This document shows, one piece after another, positions 8,696 through 17,103 of a DNA stretch of 33,805 nt (within the stretch, counting starts at the first letter, position 1; each line of letters starts with the position of its first letter). A program made the translations under genes and the position numbers. The notes under the pieces were generated by a model. It did no database searches, was not told where the DNA came from, and saw only the letters and a program-made list of their open reading frames with translations. The stretch is from Oenococcus oeni DSM 20252 = AWRIB129 (lineage in GTDB: Bacteria > Bacillota > Bacilli > Lactobacillales > Lactobacillaceae): the NCBI RefSeq assembly GCF_000372485.1, contig NZ_AQVA01000011.1, forward strand, positions 1 to 33,805. The letters run 5' to 3'.

Positions 8696-10144
8696 TTACT
8701 TAATATCTTTAACGTCTTTTTTAGCTCCAAAGAACATGCTGGAAATAAGAGCCAGTAAAAAAGCTACGATTCCACTCAAACAAAGTCCGATGAATCCAAA
8801 ATCAATGCCTTTAGGATTAATAAAACACGGTAGTCCTAATGGTCCGCTGGCACCGAAAGCATACAATTTCGAACCAGAAAAACCGGCAATTGCGCCACCT
8901 ATCCCAGCAGACAAAAAACTGGAAATCATAACCTTTTTACGTGGGATTAAAACTCCATAAAGAGATGGTTCATTAATACCAAAGAACGATGAAATAAAAG
9001 CCGGTATGGCAATACTGCGTTCCTTAGGATATTTAGTCCGAAGAAAAACACCTAGAACAGAACCCATCGAAGCTAAGGCACCGGCAAATATTAACGGATT
9101 AATAACATCATATCCATGTTGTGCAATGTCGATCGCAAACAGCGGGATAATTGCCCAGTGCAAACCAAACATAACGAGAATACTCCAAAATGTTCCCAGG
9201 AACAGACCTGCAATACCTGCATTCAAACCAATCATTGCAATGACCAATTTACTCAAACTATCCTGTATAACCATCGCGATTGGTCCAATAACAATAAGTC
9301 CCAAAGGGGCTGCAATTAGCAAAGTGAAGAACGGAACGAAAAATGCCCGTAAAATAGCCGGCAAATTTTTATTCAACCATTTATAAATATGGCTGGCTAC
9401 CCAAACAATTAAAATAATCGGAATCACGGTAGTCTAATATGTTTGCGTAACAACCGGAATTCCCAAAAAAGTTAATCGTACTGGTAGAGAAAATGCGCTT
9501 CCGGCAAACAAAGTATATAAGGTTTTACTAGTTACTGCGCTGACTAATGTCGGATAAACCAGAATTCCTCCCAGGGTTATTCCATACAATTCTTTCATGC
9601 CAAATCGTTTTGCAGCACTCCAACCTAGGGCAACCGGGAAGAAATAGAACAAAGCGTCGCCAAGAGCATATAAAATAACGTATGTTCCGCTTGTTTTAGA
9701 CATAATTCCCGCAACTGTAAATAATGAAACAAGTGCCTTAAACATACCGCTTGCCATCAATATTCCCAGCACCGGTTGAAAAATCGAACTAATCAGACCT
9801 AAAAATCTAGAAAATAATCCTTCCTGTTTTTGATCTTTTTCACCATATTTTTTTTCATCATTCTGTCCCTGGTCAAGGGAAACTTCTTCTTTCTTTTGAA
9901 AACAACCAACTTTTACTAAAGCATCATATACATCATCGACTTGGGGACCGATGACAACTTGATACTGTCCGCCGGCATGAATAACATCCATTACGCCATC
10001 CATGTTTTTAATCGCAGTATCATTAGCTTTACTTTCATCTTTTAAATGAAAACGTAACCGAGTAACACAATGAATTACATCATTGACATTCTCTTTTCCG
10101 CCCACGTTCTTCAAGATATTTGTGGCTAATTCTTTATAGTCCAT
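8696..10144 (-). pseudogene. PTS EIIBC, beta-glucoside/glucose superfamily, interrupted by TAG
   Basis: The start is the ATG at 10142-10144 (GGAGA at 10153-10157). The EIIB domain is N-terminal, with the phosphorylatable Cys at residue 26 (IHCVTRLRF). EIIC membrane segments begin near residue 105. At 9434-9436 the frame meets TAG after VTQTY. Translation beyond it in the same frame gives TTVIPIILIVW and continues to the normal end, 482 codons in all. In this family the position usually reads Y-S-S/T-T-V-I-P, so a Ser codon TCG to TAG change is the simplest explanation. Intact, it would import and phosphorylate a sugar, probably a glycoside, with the adjacent EIIA. The truncated product keeps EIIB and the first third of EIIC. 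It is either a null allele or needs amber readthrough. Confidence 0.88.
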
Positions 10145-10643
10145 AATTATTATCTCCATTTTTTTCAACGATTATCTCGGATAATCCTTGCGTGACTTGC
10201 GTACCGATATTCTCAATCTTTATATCTACAGAAGAACCATTAGTAACAACAAGCGAGGTAATTAAATCTATTTTCTTTTCCTGCATCAAATTACGATTAA
10301 TTCTTAACAAAGGTCTGCCAATTTTAACTATTTCATCTTTCGAAACGAGAGTCGTAAAACCTTCCCCATGCAAATTAACTGTGTCTATACCAACATGAAG
10401 CAATATTTCAATCCCGGAAATGCTCATCAAACCAATCGCGTGTTTTGTGGAAGCGATCATCGAAACACTGCCCTGACACGGTGAAAAAATTGTATCTCCG
10501 TCATAGATGAAAGCCGCTCCGTCACCCATAACTTTTTTAGCGAATAGAGGATCAGGAACTTTTGACAAATCAACACATTTTCCTGTAACCGGTGCAAGGA
10601 TTCGTTTATCGGGATGTTTATTTTTATTTAAAAAGGCAAACAT
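10134..10643 (-). CDS. PTS EIIA, glucose (Crr-like) type
   Basis: A 169-residue phosphocarrier that receives phosphate from HPr and passes it to the EIIB Cys. The active His is residue 83 in ILLHVGIDTVNLHGEGF, and the second conserved His is residue 68 (STKHAIGLMS). A longer frame begins at 10658, but AAAGGA at 10650-10655 supports the ATG at 10641-10643. Its 3' end overlaps the EIIBC start by 11 bp, a sign of translational coupling. It is encoded as a separate protein, whereas BglP-like transporters often carry EIIA fused at the C-terminus. It looks intact although its EIIC partner is broken, so it could still serve other EIIBC proteins. Confidence 0.92.
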   Translation of the reverse strand: MFAFLNKNKHPDKRILAPVTGKCVDLSKVPDPLFAKKVMGDGAAFIYDGDTIFSPCQGSVSMIASTKHAIGLMSISGIEILLHVGIDTVNLHGEGFTTLVSKDEIVKIGRPLLRINRNLMQEKKIDLITSLVVTNGSSVDIKIENIGTQVTQGLSEIIVEKNGDNNYGL

Positions 10644-10685
10644 ATTTTTTCCTTTCAATTTAGATTAATTTTCAAAACAAATTTA

Positions 10686-10699
10686 CTAAAGCGCTTTCA
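10686..10699 (-). promoter_or_regulatory. cre-like catabolite-responsive site before the EIIA gene
   Basis: On the minus strand the sequence is TGAAAGCGCTTTAG, 12 of 14 matches to the cre consensus TGWAARCGYTWNCW by eye. It lies in the 73-bp gap between the ceramidase-like gene and EIIA. CcpA bound here could block transcription entering the PTS genes, or act on an internal promoter. The core is close to the palindrome at 14329-14350, suggesting joint control. Confidence 0.6.
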
Positions 10700-10716
10700 T
10701 TTATCTTTAAAAAAAT

Positions 10717-11949
10717 TTACTTGTCCATCAATTGGCCGGATCGAATTAACTTAGCAACGATTTTTTCAGCCTCTCCCGATGGAACCGGATTACCAATCGT
10801 TTCAAAGGAAAGTCCATATTCCTCTTTCGGCAAAAAGTAATAATGAAATCCGTTCGCATAACCGGCAATAATCGCAACTTTATTCGTCGATGATTTCATA
10901 GACAGTCCAAATTTAGATCCGAGCTCGCCTGGGAAAATATAAAAACGCAAATTGCCAATATCCAAAACCTCAAATTGCAATAATAAATTGTAATCATTGA
11001 GCTTCAACTGCTCCTGGCATTTACCGATTAGCGCTCCAGCCGGCGCGCTTTCCCCGAGATTGAGTTCTCCGGATTTAATATCATCAATAGTTTGCTGGAG
11101 TTGACGATGATATTTTTTCATATTCGGGTGAATCGAATGACTGAGGGTCTGAAAAATCACCGGTCCGAACTCAACTTTTTTCGTGACAGGAATATCGATA
11201 ATTTTCTCAGCAAGGCCGGAGCTAACCCGCTCCAACTCGGCAAAATCTTTTCCCTGCCGATTATTTCGATTACTGGAATCTGCTGCAGCACCAACAACCA
11301 TTACCGGAAAACAACCCCATCGATTTCCAAGTTTCTGACAGGTTTGACCGGCTAAATCACCCGTTAATTGATTATTATCCGGACCAAGAACAGTAGAATG
11401 AGTCGCCCAGTTCAACAAACAGGCAAAAACGTTGTTTTGCTTGTTATAAAATTTGATGACAGTTATTTCGTTGTCGGCCAATTCTCCAGGATGATTGCGA
11501 TTACTGTAATAACCGGTAATTACTTTTTTACCGTATTTAGCAGTTGCATCTTGAAGATTTTCTGAACATTTTTCAAAAGCCTTAATAATTGTTTCAATCA
11601 GAAAATCATAGTATTGCTGATTGAACTGGCCTGTTTCCCAGTGCTTATGAAAATCTCTAATAGAATTATGATCATGGGTAACACAAATAATTATTTGATC
11701 ACGTGAAATACCGTAAATCTCATTTAATTTGCTTTTAACTTCTTCGACCATGTCATCTTCAAGTTCCAATAAGTCGGCAGAAAGAAGAAAAACACGATTA
11801 TGATTGTCATTATCGAAAAGCAATGCATTGCAGAAAATATCGTCATGAATACCGGCAGCTGGATTGTTCCGAACCGGAGTTTTGTAGCCTAATAAATAAA
11901 ATTTACAATATTCAGGCGAAATACAGTAACGTGCTGTTCCAATTCTCAT
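10717..11949 (-). CDS. Neutral/alkaline ceramidase-superfamily hydrolase, copy 1
   Basis: A 410-residue cytoplasmic protein (no signal peptide) resembling the N-terminal catalytic domain of neutral non-lysosomal ceramidases. Visible landmarks are the N-terminal RIGTARYCISPE strand, GIHDDIFCNALLF, the HxH-type motif THDHNS (about residue 110), and NWATHSTVLGPDNNQLTGDLAG with a conserved His. The G-x-G-D-x-x-P nucleophile loop of the family is replaced by VVGAAADSSNR. The family cleaves amide bonds of N-acylated sphingoid bases, but bacterial cytoplasmic members next to sugar transporters have unknown substrates. The start ATG has GAGG at 11958-11961. It lies 49 bp downstream of its paralogue and shares the same operon. 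It probably cleaves an amide or ester in an imported compound; that is inference. Confidence 0.7.
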   Translation of the reverse strand: MRIGTARYCISPEYCKFYLLGYKTPVRNNPAAGIHDDIFCNALLFDNDNHNRVFLLSADLLELEDDMVEEVKSKLNEIYGISRDQIIICVTHDHNSIRDFHKHWETGQFNQQYYDFLIETIIKAFEKCSENLQDATAKYGKKVITGYYSNRNHPGELADNEITVIKFYNKQNNVFACLLNWATHSTVLGPDNNQLTGDLAGQTCQKLGNRWGCFPVMVVGAAADSSNRNNRQGKDFAELERVSSGLAEKIIDIPVTKKVEFGPVIFQTLSHSIHPNMKKYHRQLQQTIDDIKSGELNLGESAPAGALIGKCQEQLKLNDYNLLLQFEVLDIGNLRFYIFPGELGSKFGLSMKSSTNKVAIIAGYANGFHYYFLPKEEYGLSFETIGNPVPSGEAEKIVAKLIRSGQLMDK

Positions 11950-11998
11950 ATTAACGACCTCTATTTTTATATTTTATAAACATAATCGAGCTTAATTC

Positions 11999-13255
11999 TT
12001 ATGATTGCAGGGCTTTTACAATTTGATCGAGAAAAAGTCGATCGGATCCCTGCCCAAGCCTAGTATTCATAGCCGTATAAGTACGACGAATAAAATCGAC
12101 ATCCTCCGGCAAATATTTCATTGCCCCATTTACAAGGGTACAAACAAATGTATTTTGATTATTAAACTTTTCTCGCAACTTTTGGCCAAAAGAACTGTTG
12201 AGCTCAGGCATGGTCCCAATCATTGCTAAATTATTCAAGTACAGAATATCAATAGGGACAAAAAGTGAATTACCGGTTTTTTCAAATTGATATTTTTTTG
12301 AAGGCCGCAAGGCTTTAGTTGAATATTTGACTCTTTGTTCCGGTAGATAAACTGAATAATGATTAATTTTTATTTCACAGTTATCAGCAAATTTCTCTGT
12401 TTTGAACACTGCCCTTTGAACACTTTGACTAAGTTTTACCCCAAGCTGATCAACCAAAGAATACGCTTCTTCATGAATGCTCGAACATACAAGACGATTA
12501 TTCTTCGTAATCTTCCAGTTTGATCCCTTAAAAATTGGAGCTTGATCGCCGGCCGAACCAGGCAGAAAAATTGCTACTGAGTTCTTACCAAAAGTATTTT
12601 CGATATCACTGGAGGCCTTACCAACCAGGTCCGAAGAAATTAAAAGTTCTCCACTTTTAGTCGAAACATTATCCATTACAGATGCTTGAACATCAAAATT
12701 ATAAAGAATCGAAATAATCTCATTATTTTCTTGTTTTAAAGTGACTGTTCTTACATCATGATTTGAATATCCATCATCATTGCGACCAAGCCACCAGCCT
12801 AGTCGTGTTGGTATATTCCTATTGATATTAAGGGGACAGGAGCTATAGGAAAAACCTATATCGGCTGGTTTCATAGACAAGAGCGCTTGATTGATTGCTT
12901 CTCTTAAAGCTGCCGACGTTTTAAAAAGCATCATGGAAATAATTTTCTCTTCATCATCCTTTTGCGATTCCAAAGGAATATGTGGAGCAGAAAAGGTATG
13001 AGTAACGGAAACCCAAATGTTTCCTTCGTCAATACTTGTTAATTGATGAATCAAGCTTTTATAAAAATCAATTCTGTCCTTTGTTAAAGAAGTCAGGTCA
13101 ATCGATACGAATGCAAAACGCTGATTGCTATCAATCAAAAGTACCCTGATATATAAATTGTCATGAATTCCTGTGAACTGTTTAATCGGAAAGTCGTCTT
13201 GAGAAAAAACTATTTTGGCCTTTCCGGCACCAGCTAGAAAAGAATCTTTCAGCAC
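11999..13255 (-). CDS. Neutral/alkaline ceramidase-superfamily hydrolase, copy 2 (altered metal ligands)
   Basis: A paralogue of the next gene, about 418 residues from the chosen start. The family pattern is clear: LAGAGKAKIVFSQDDFPIKQF, GIHDNLYIRVLLID, THTFSAPH and LPGSAGDQAP. The motif THTFSAP has Phe where the family has a second His (THTHSGP). The usual His in the mid-domain metal site reads Gln (FDVQASVMD), so chemistry may be altered or lost. The nucleophile loop GSAGDQAP is better conserved than in copy 1. The start is chosen as GTG 13253-13255 because AAAGGAG (13264-13270) lies 8 bases upstream. Alternatives are ATG 13289-13291, which overlaps the previous stop, and longer frames inside the amidohydrolase gene. 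Confidence 0.7.
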   Translation of the reverse strand: MLKDSFLAGAGKAKIVFSQDDFPIKQFTGIHDNLYIRVLLIDSNQRFAFVSIDLTSLTKDRIDFYKSLIHQLTSIDEGNIWVSVTHTFSAPHIPLESQKDDEEKIISMMLFKTSAALREAINQALLSMKPADIGFSYSSCPLNINRNIPTRLGWWLGRNDDGYSNHDVRTVTLKQENNEIISILYNFDVQASVMDNVSTKSGELLISSDLVGKASSDIENTFGKNSVAIFLPGSAGDQAPIFKGSNWKITKNNRLVCSSIHEEAYSLVDQLGVKLSQSVQRAVFKTEKFADNCEIKINHYSVYLPEQRVKYSTKALRPSKKYQFEKTGNSLFVPIDILYLNNLAMIGTMPELNSSFGQKLREKFNNQNTFVCTLVNGAMKYLPEDVDFIRRTYTAMNTRLGQGSDRLFLDQIVKALQS

Positions 13256-13277
13256 TTCACCATCTCCTTTCAATTTT

Positions 13278-14303
13278 TTATTTAATGCCATATATCCTTT
13301 CTGCATTTTTAAATAGAAGCATATCCTTTTCATCTTGACTAATTGGCAAATCGCCAACATATTGTGGTCCACCGATTAGCCAATCCTTTTTTACAGGATA
13401 GGAAGAACCGTAGATAATATGGTCAGCTCCCAAAACTTCAACGGCACATTTTAATTCGGCTTTTCCCCATGGCTGAGCATGAGACATTTCAAAATAAATA
13501 TTATCTTTTAAAGACCGTGCTACATCGGAAGTGTTTGCATCGAAACGGCCATGACCCGAATCGTTTGGGAAAAACATGTTCTTATAAGCAAAATAACCAC
13601 CTCCGAGCATCGAATGTATCATTTTTAAATTCGGCAACTCCTTAAACATCCCACTGAAAATTTCTCGCGTGACAGCGATCGTTTGATCCTCACAGCGACC
13701 ATATGATCTTCTTAAATTGTTGTAGCCTGCCAAAGAATTATATTCAACCGGTACGGGTGTATGGTGCACATACACAGGAATATTAAGATCGCTGGCACAT
13801 TTTAATAAAGGTCTGAACATCGGATCATCCAAATATTTATTACCGTAATGAGCGGAAAGTTGTAAACCATTCATATGAAGTTCTTTAATACAGCGCTTCA
13901 ATTCCCGTAAGGTATCAGCATCCCCGGATGGTGGTACAACAGCTAAAGCTCTAAAACGACCCTTGCTTTTTTTAACGGTTTCAGCCATTTGATTATTGAA
14001 CTGGATACATAAATCCAAATCTAACCACTCTTGGCATCCCGGCAGCTTCATAACGCCAGTATCTACTCCGGCCTGATCCATATTTTCCAATTGAACTGAT
14101 AAATCATAATCGCCTTGAAAATAATTGAGATTTTCCGAACCTTCCGGCTTTTCTATTACAAACTCGCGTTCATTTTTATTTTTTTCTCGTTGATAAGCAT
14201 AAACACCATATTCTCTTGGCACCACCCGAAGGAAATGATTGGTCATTTCCTCTGAAACAAAAATTTCATTTGGAAGCCAGTAGATATTCGCATCAATAAT
14301 CAA
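13278..14303 (-). CDS. Amidohydrolase-2 (ACMSD-like) TIM-barrel protein lacking several metal ligands
   Basis: A 341-residue protein of the amidohydrolase 2 fold, which includes decarboxylases and lactonases. The family's N-terminal HxH motif reads N-I-Y (IIDANIYWLP, residues 2-11). Later His residues remain in VYVHHTP and MIHSMLGGG. The C-terminal GSDYP motif is GSSYP, so the metal Asp is Ser. With at least three ligands changed, it may be metal-free, use different chemistry, or be non-catalytic. It is the first gene of the operon: TTG start with AGGAG at 14313-14317, and its stop lies 22 bp before the next start. The upstream palindrome at 14329-14350 should control it. The substrate is unknown; context suggests handling an aglycone released after uptake and hydrolysis. 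Confidence 0.75.
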   Translation of the reverse strand: MIIDANIYWLPNEIFVSEEMTNHFLRVVPREYGVYAYQREKNKNEREFVIEKPEGSENLNYFQGDYDLSVQLENMDQAGVDTGVMKLPGCQEWLDLDLCIQFNNQMAETVKKSKGRFRALAVVPPSGDADTLRELKRCIKELHMNGLQLSAHYGNKYLDDPMFRPLLKCASDLNIPVYVHHTPVPVEYNSLAGYNNLRRSYGRCEDQTIAVTREIFSGMFKELPNLKMIHSMLGGGYFAYKNMFFPNDSGHGRFDANTSDVARSLKDNIYFEMSHAQPWGKAELKCAVEVLGADHIIYGSSYPVKKDWLIGGPQYVGDLPISQDEKDMLLFKNAERIYGIK

Positions 14304-14328
14304 AATATGGATCTCCTATTCTAAACAT

Positions 14329-14350
14329 TGAAAGTAAGCGCTTACTTTCA
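14329..14350. promoter_or_regulatory. Perfect 22-bp palindromic operator (cre-like core)
   Basis: The left half TGAAAGTAAGC is followed immediately by its exact reverse complement GCTTACTTTCA. The central 14 bases AGTAAGCGCTTACT match the cre consensus at 13 of 14 positions by eye, but the symmetry extends further than cre requires. It lies just downstream of the best -10 box of the minus operon, where a bound repressor would block initiation or early elongation. Candidate ligands are CcpA or another LacI-family protein. The divergent LysR is less likely because its class usually binds T-N11-A sites. Confidence 0.8.
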
Positions 14351-14356
14351 CTACAT

Positions 14357-14362
14357 ATTGTA
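14357..14362 (-). promoter_or_regulatory. Likely -10 box of the hydrolase-PTS operon
   Basis: On the minus strand this reads TACAAT, a 5/6 match to TATAAT. No good -35 box lies 16-18 bp upstream, so the promoter may need an activator such as the divergent LysR. Initiation about 7 bases downstream would fall at the edge of the 22-bp palindrome. Confidence 0.45.
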
Positions 14363-14539
14363 GGTCGCAAAAGAATTCGTCCCATTTCCGTTTAATCCGA
14401 TACTTATTCCTGAGACGAATAAATGAAGCAGATCAGCAATTCCTTTAAATGGTTAATATATAATCCAGGAAAAATGTTTCCTTCTTTTTTTGACTATAAT
14501 TATTTTTAACAAGAAATAGATGTTTTACGGAGGGAATCA

Positions 14540-15403
14540 ATGGATTCGGAATATCTGAAAACATTTGTAACTTTGGCAAAAGAAAAAAACTATACACAGG
14601 TAGCGGATTCGCTTTACATTTCGCAATCATCGATAACAAAGAGAATTCAAAAAATCGAAAAGCAATTAGGCGTTAACTTGTTCAATCGAAATACGAAATC
14701 TGTCGAACTCAGTAAGTACGGTTATATATATTTAGAATACGCCGAAAAAATTCTTCAATTAGAACAAGAATGCCTTAAAAAAATCGATCAGGCAGTCGTC
14801 CATGACAACTCTTTAATCATCGGCTCGATTCCTTCAATTGGACAGTATGGTATTTCTAAAGAAATTACCAACTTTATAAAAGATACCGGAGTTGAAATCA
14901 AAATAATTACCGAGCCGTCCGGAAAATTGGAAAATCTGCTTCACTCCAATCAGTGCGATTTTGCATTTATTCGTGAAGTTAAAGATCGAAAATATTTCAA
15001 GCGAATACCTTATGCAAAAGACCAAATGATGGCTGTTTTACCGAAAAATCATCACTTAGCTAATTTAAGAAAAATTTCAATATCCCAACTGGAAAAAGAG
15101 TTCTTTCTATTGGAGCCGAAAGGATCGCGTCCCTATAATCTTTGCGTAAATTTATGCAAAAGTTCCGGCTTTCTTCCAAATGTTGTATATACCGATAGAC
15201 AGATCGAAAATATTGTTGATCTGGTAGCTGATGGAATGGGAATATCTCTATTAATGAGTAAACTTGTTCCAAAGGAGTCATCGAGAATCGTTGCAATACC
15301 AGTCGAACCAACTGTATCGACAAGCATATCGCTATGCTACATGTCAGATGAAAATTTAACCGATTTGAAGAGAAAATTCATTGCCTATATAAAAAACAGG
15401 TAA
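14540..15403 (+). CDS. LysR-family transcriptional regulator
   Basis: A 287-residue regulator with the LysR winged helix-turn-helix at residues 1-60 (MDSEYLKTFVTLAKEKNYTQ, then ADSLYISQSSITKRIQKIEK). An effector domain with typical blocks follows (LIIGSIPSIGQYG, then LVADGMGISLLMSKL). It has a good ribosome site, ACGGAGGG at 14527-14534. TATAAT at 14495-14500 is a strong -10 for the gene, without an obvious -35. It is divergent from the amidohydrolase-ceramidase-PTS operon with 236 bp between starts, the classic arrangement for a LysR activator of its neighbour. The inducer is probably an operon substrate or intermediate; this is inference. Confidence 0.9.
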   Translation: MDSEYLKTFVTLAKEKNYTQVADSLYISQSSITKRIQKIEKQLGVNLFNRNTKSVELSKYGYIYLEYAEKILQLEQECLKKIDQAVVHDNSLIIGSIPSIGQYGISKEITNFIKDTGVEIKIITEPSGKLENLLHSNQCDFAFIREVKDRKYFKRIPYAKDQMMAVLPKNHHLANLRKISISQLEKEFFLLEPKGSRPYNLCVNLCKSSGFLPNVVYTDRQIENIVDLVADGMGISLLMSKLVPKESSRIVAIPVEPTVSTSISLCYMSDENLTDLKRKFIAYIKNR

Positions 15404-15413
15404 GCGATTTCGT

Positions 15414-15443
15414 TTGCAAAATCCTTCCTTTTGCTGTTATAAT
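15414..15443 (+). promoter_or_regulatory. Promoter ahead of the broken efflux gene
   Basis: TTGCAA (15414-15419), an 18-bp spacer and TATAAT (15438-15443). This predicts a leader of roughly 200 bases before the efflux gene. The leader contains ACAAGT/ACTTGT inverted repeats (about 15492-15513) and a 38-codon ORF (15556-15672) overlapping the efflux start. Confidence 0.6.
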
Positions 15444-15658
15444 CCCATGTGAACATCATAAAATTAACAACTCAGGTGACTAGAAACCATAAACAAGTGG
15501 CTTTTGTACTTGTATATTCTTAGGAATGTTGAAACTTATTTAATAACCAGAGAAAATGAATTTAAGCCAAATTAAGTCAACTCCGATTCTGAGAAAAAGT
15601 ACTGTTGTGTCTAAAAATGCAATAGTCATTGAAGTATTATCAGAAATTGGAGTTTTTT

Positions 15659-17067
15659 ATGCAAAAAGATAATCAACCAGTCTCCCTTCATGTCAAATTG
15701 GCAATTTTGGGTTTAGCAGGATTAGCATTTTGCGATGTTTTAATTGAAACATCCATGAATGTAACTTTTCCAACACTCATGCAACAATTCTCTATAAGTC
15801 TCAATAAGGTCCAATGGCTGACAACAGCTTATTTATTACTTGTCGCGGCAACAATTTCAATTGCCGCCTTCATTGAAAAAAGATTTATTTTTAAAAAGAT
15901 TTATTTTTAAAAAGATTTTCTTTTGGGCAGGGCTACTTTTTATAATTGGTGTTATTTGTTCGGCGCTTGCGCCAAATTTTTTAATTTTGCTCATCGGCAG
16001 GCTGATTCAAGCTCTGAGCACCGGACTGGCAATCCCACTCTTAATTACAGAGATAATGCAGCAAATACCTCAAAAGAAACAGGGAAGTTACATGGGAATT
16101 GGTGGAATGGTTATTGCTTTTGGCATCTTCGCTCGGGCCAACCTATGGAGGCGTCATTACTCAGGACCTATCATGGAGACTTATATTCCGGTTTGTACTT
16201 CCGATCGGTTTGATTGCTTGGTTGATCGGGCTTTCTTTTATCGAACAAAAAAGCTCGCCAAGCAAAATCCCTTTCGCTTGGAAACAGTTTATCAGTTTGA
16301 TCCTGGCCCTGCTTTCAATTACAGTTGCTGTTAATAATGCTGGAATATATGGTTGGACTTCAATCAAATTCTACGGTTTCCTTTTAATAGCGGTTATTTT
16401 GTTAATTGTATTTATCAAGCTTTCCACAAACAGCAGACAAGCATTAATCAGTATTTCGATCTTTAAAAAATGGGAATTCGTCTGCCCTCTTTTAATTTAT
16501 TTTCTGATCCAATTTATCCAATTGTCTCTGACTTTTCTTCTGCCAAACTACGCCCAATTAATTCTTAAAAAAGGCGTAACGATATCAGGTATAATGCTGC
16601 TTTGCGGAAGTTTGATTTCTGCTATCCTCCAGCCTTTGACCGGCCGTATGCTTGATAGCTTCAGCGTAAAAATTCCACTCGTAATTGGTGCTTTTTTTCT
16701 GATAACATCGACAATTTCTTTTACAATTTTTCAAAGATATTTGTCGGTCTTTTTAATCGCAGCTCTGTATGTTATTTATATGATCGGTTTTAGTTTTGTA
16801 TTCAATAACTCGCTAACATACGCCTTGCAAAAACTGCCGTTGAAATTAATTTCCGATGGAAATGCCGTTTTTAATACTCTTCAGCAATATGCGGGTTCGC
16901 TGGGAACATCTGTTGCTTCGGCACTTTTAGCGAATGGTATTGGAACAGATGGCAAACAAAGCAACTACACAGGCAGTCGGCACATTTTCATTTTGAATTT
17001 TATCAGTTGCGCAATTGTCGTCATTTTAATATTTTCGATTCAAAGGAAAAAGAATAAATACAATTAA
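15659..17067 (+). pseudogene. DHA2 (EmrB/QacA-type) multidrug efflux transporter, two frameshifts
   Basis: Start ATG 15659-15661 with GGAG at 15649-15652. The reading frame is lost twice. First, a 16-bp unit is tandemly duplicated at 15881-15912; removing one copy gives AAFIEKRFIFKKIFFWAGLL without a break. Second, one extra G sits at 16122-16123; removing it restores MVIAFASSLGPTYGGVI. With both repairs the gene encodes about 463 residues with some fourteen membrane segments, a normal DHA2 length. The N-terminal LIETSMNVTFPTLMQQF and the motif-C-like block ASSLGPTYGG fit the family. The intact ancestor would have exported toxic compounds by proton exchange. As written, the first frame ends after 83 codons, so the product is almost certainly inactive. 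Confidence 0.92.
15881..15912 (+). repeat. 16-bp tandem duplication that breaks the efflux gene
   Basis: AGATTTATTTTTAAAA occurs at 15881-15896 and again at 15897-15912, followed by a partial third match (AGATTT). Because 16 is not a multiple of three, the duplication shifts the frame by one. It could revert by slippage or recombination. Confidence 0.95.
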
Positions 17068-17103
17068 ATTAATCGAAGCCTTTTGACAATAATTATTTTT
17101 TTA

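Noticed and set aside
8679-9386. Plus-strand open frames opposite the EIIC gene
   Set aside because: The minus strand here clearly encodes EIIC membrane segments in an operon. The plus frames have no family resemblance or ribosome site and are antisense shadows.
16161-16367. Minus-strand ORF inside the efflux pseudogene
   Set aside because: A shadow of the coding strand. The frameshift repairs on plus give a complete DHA2 protein.
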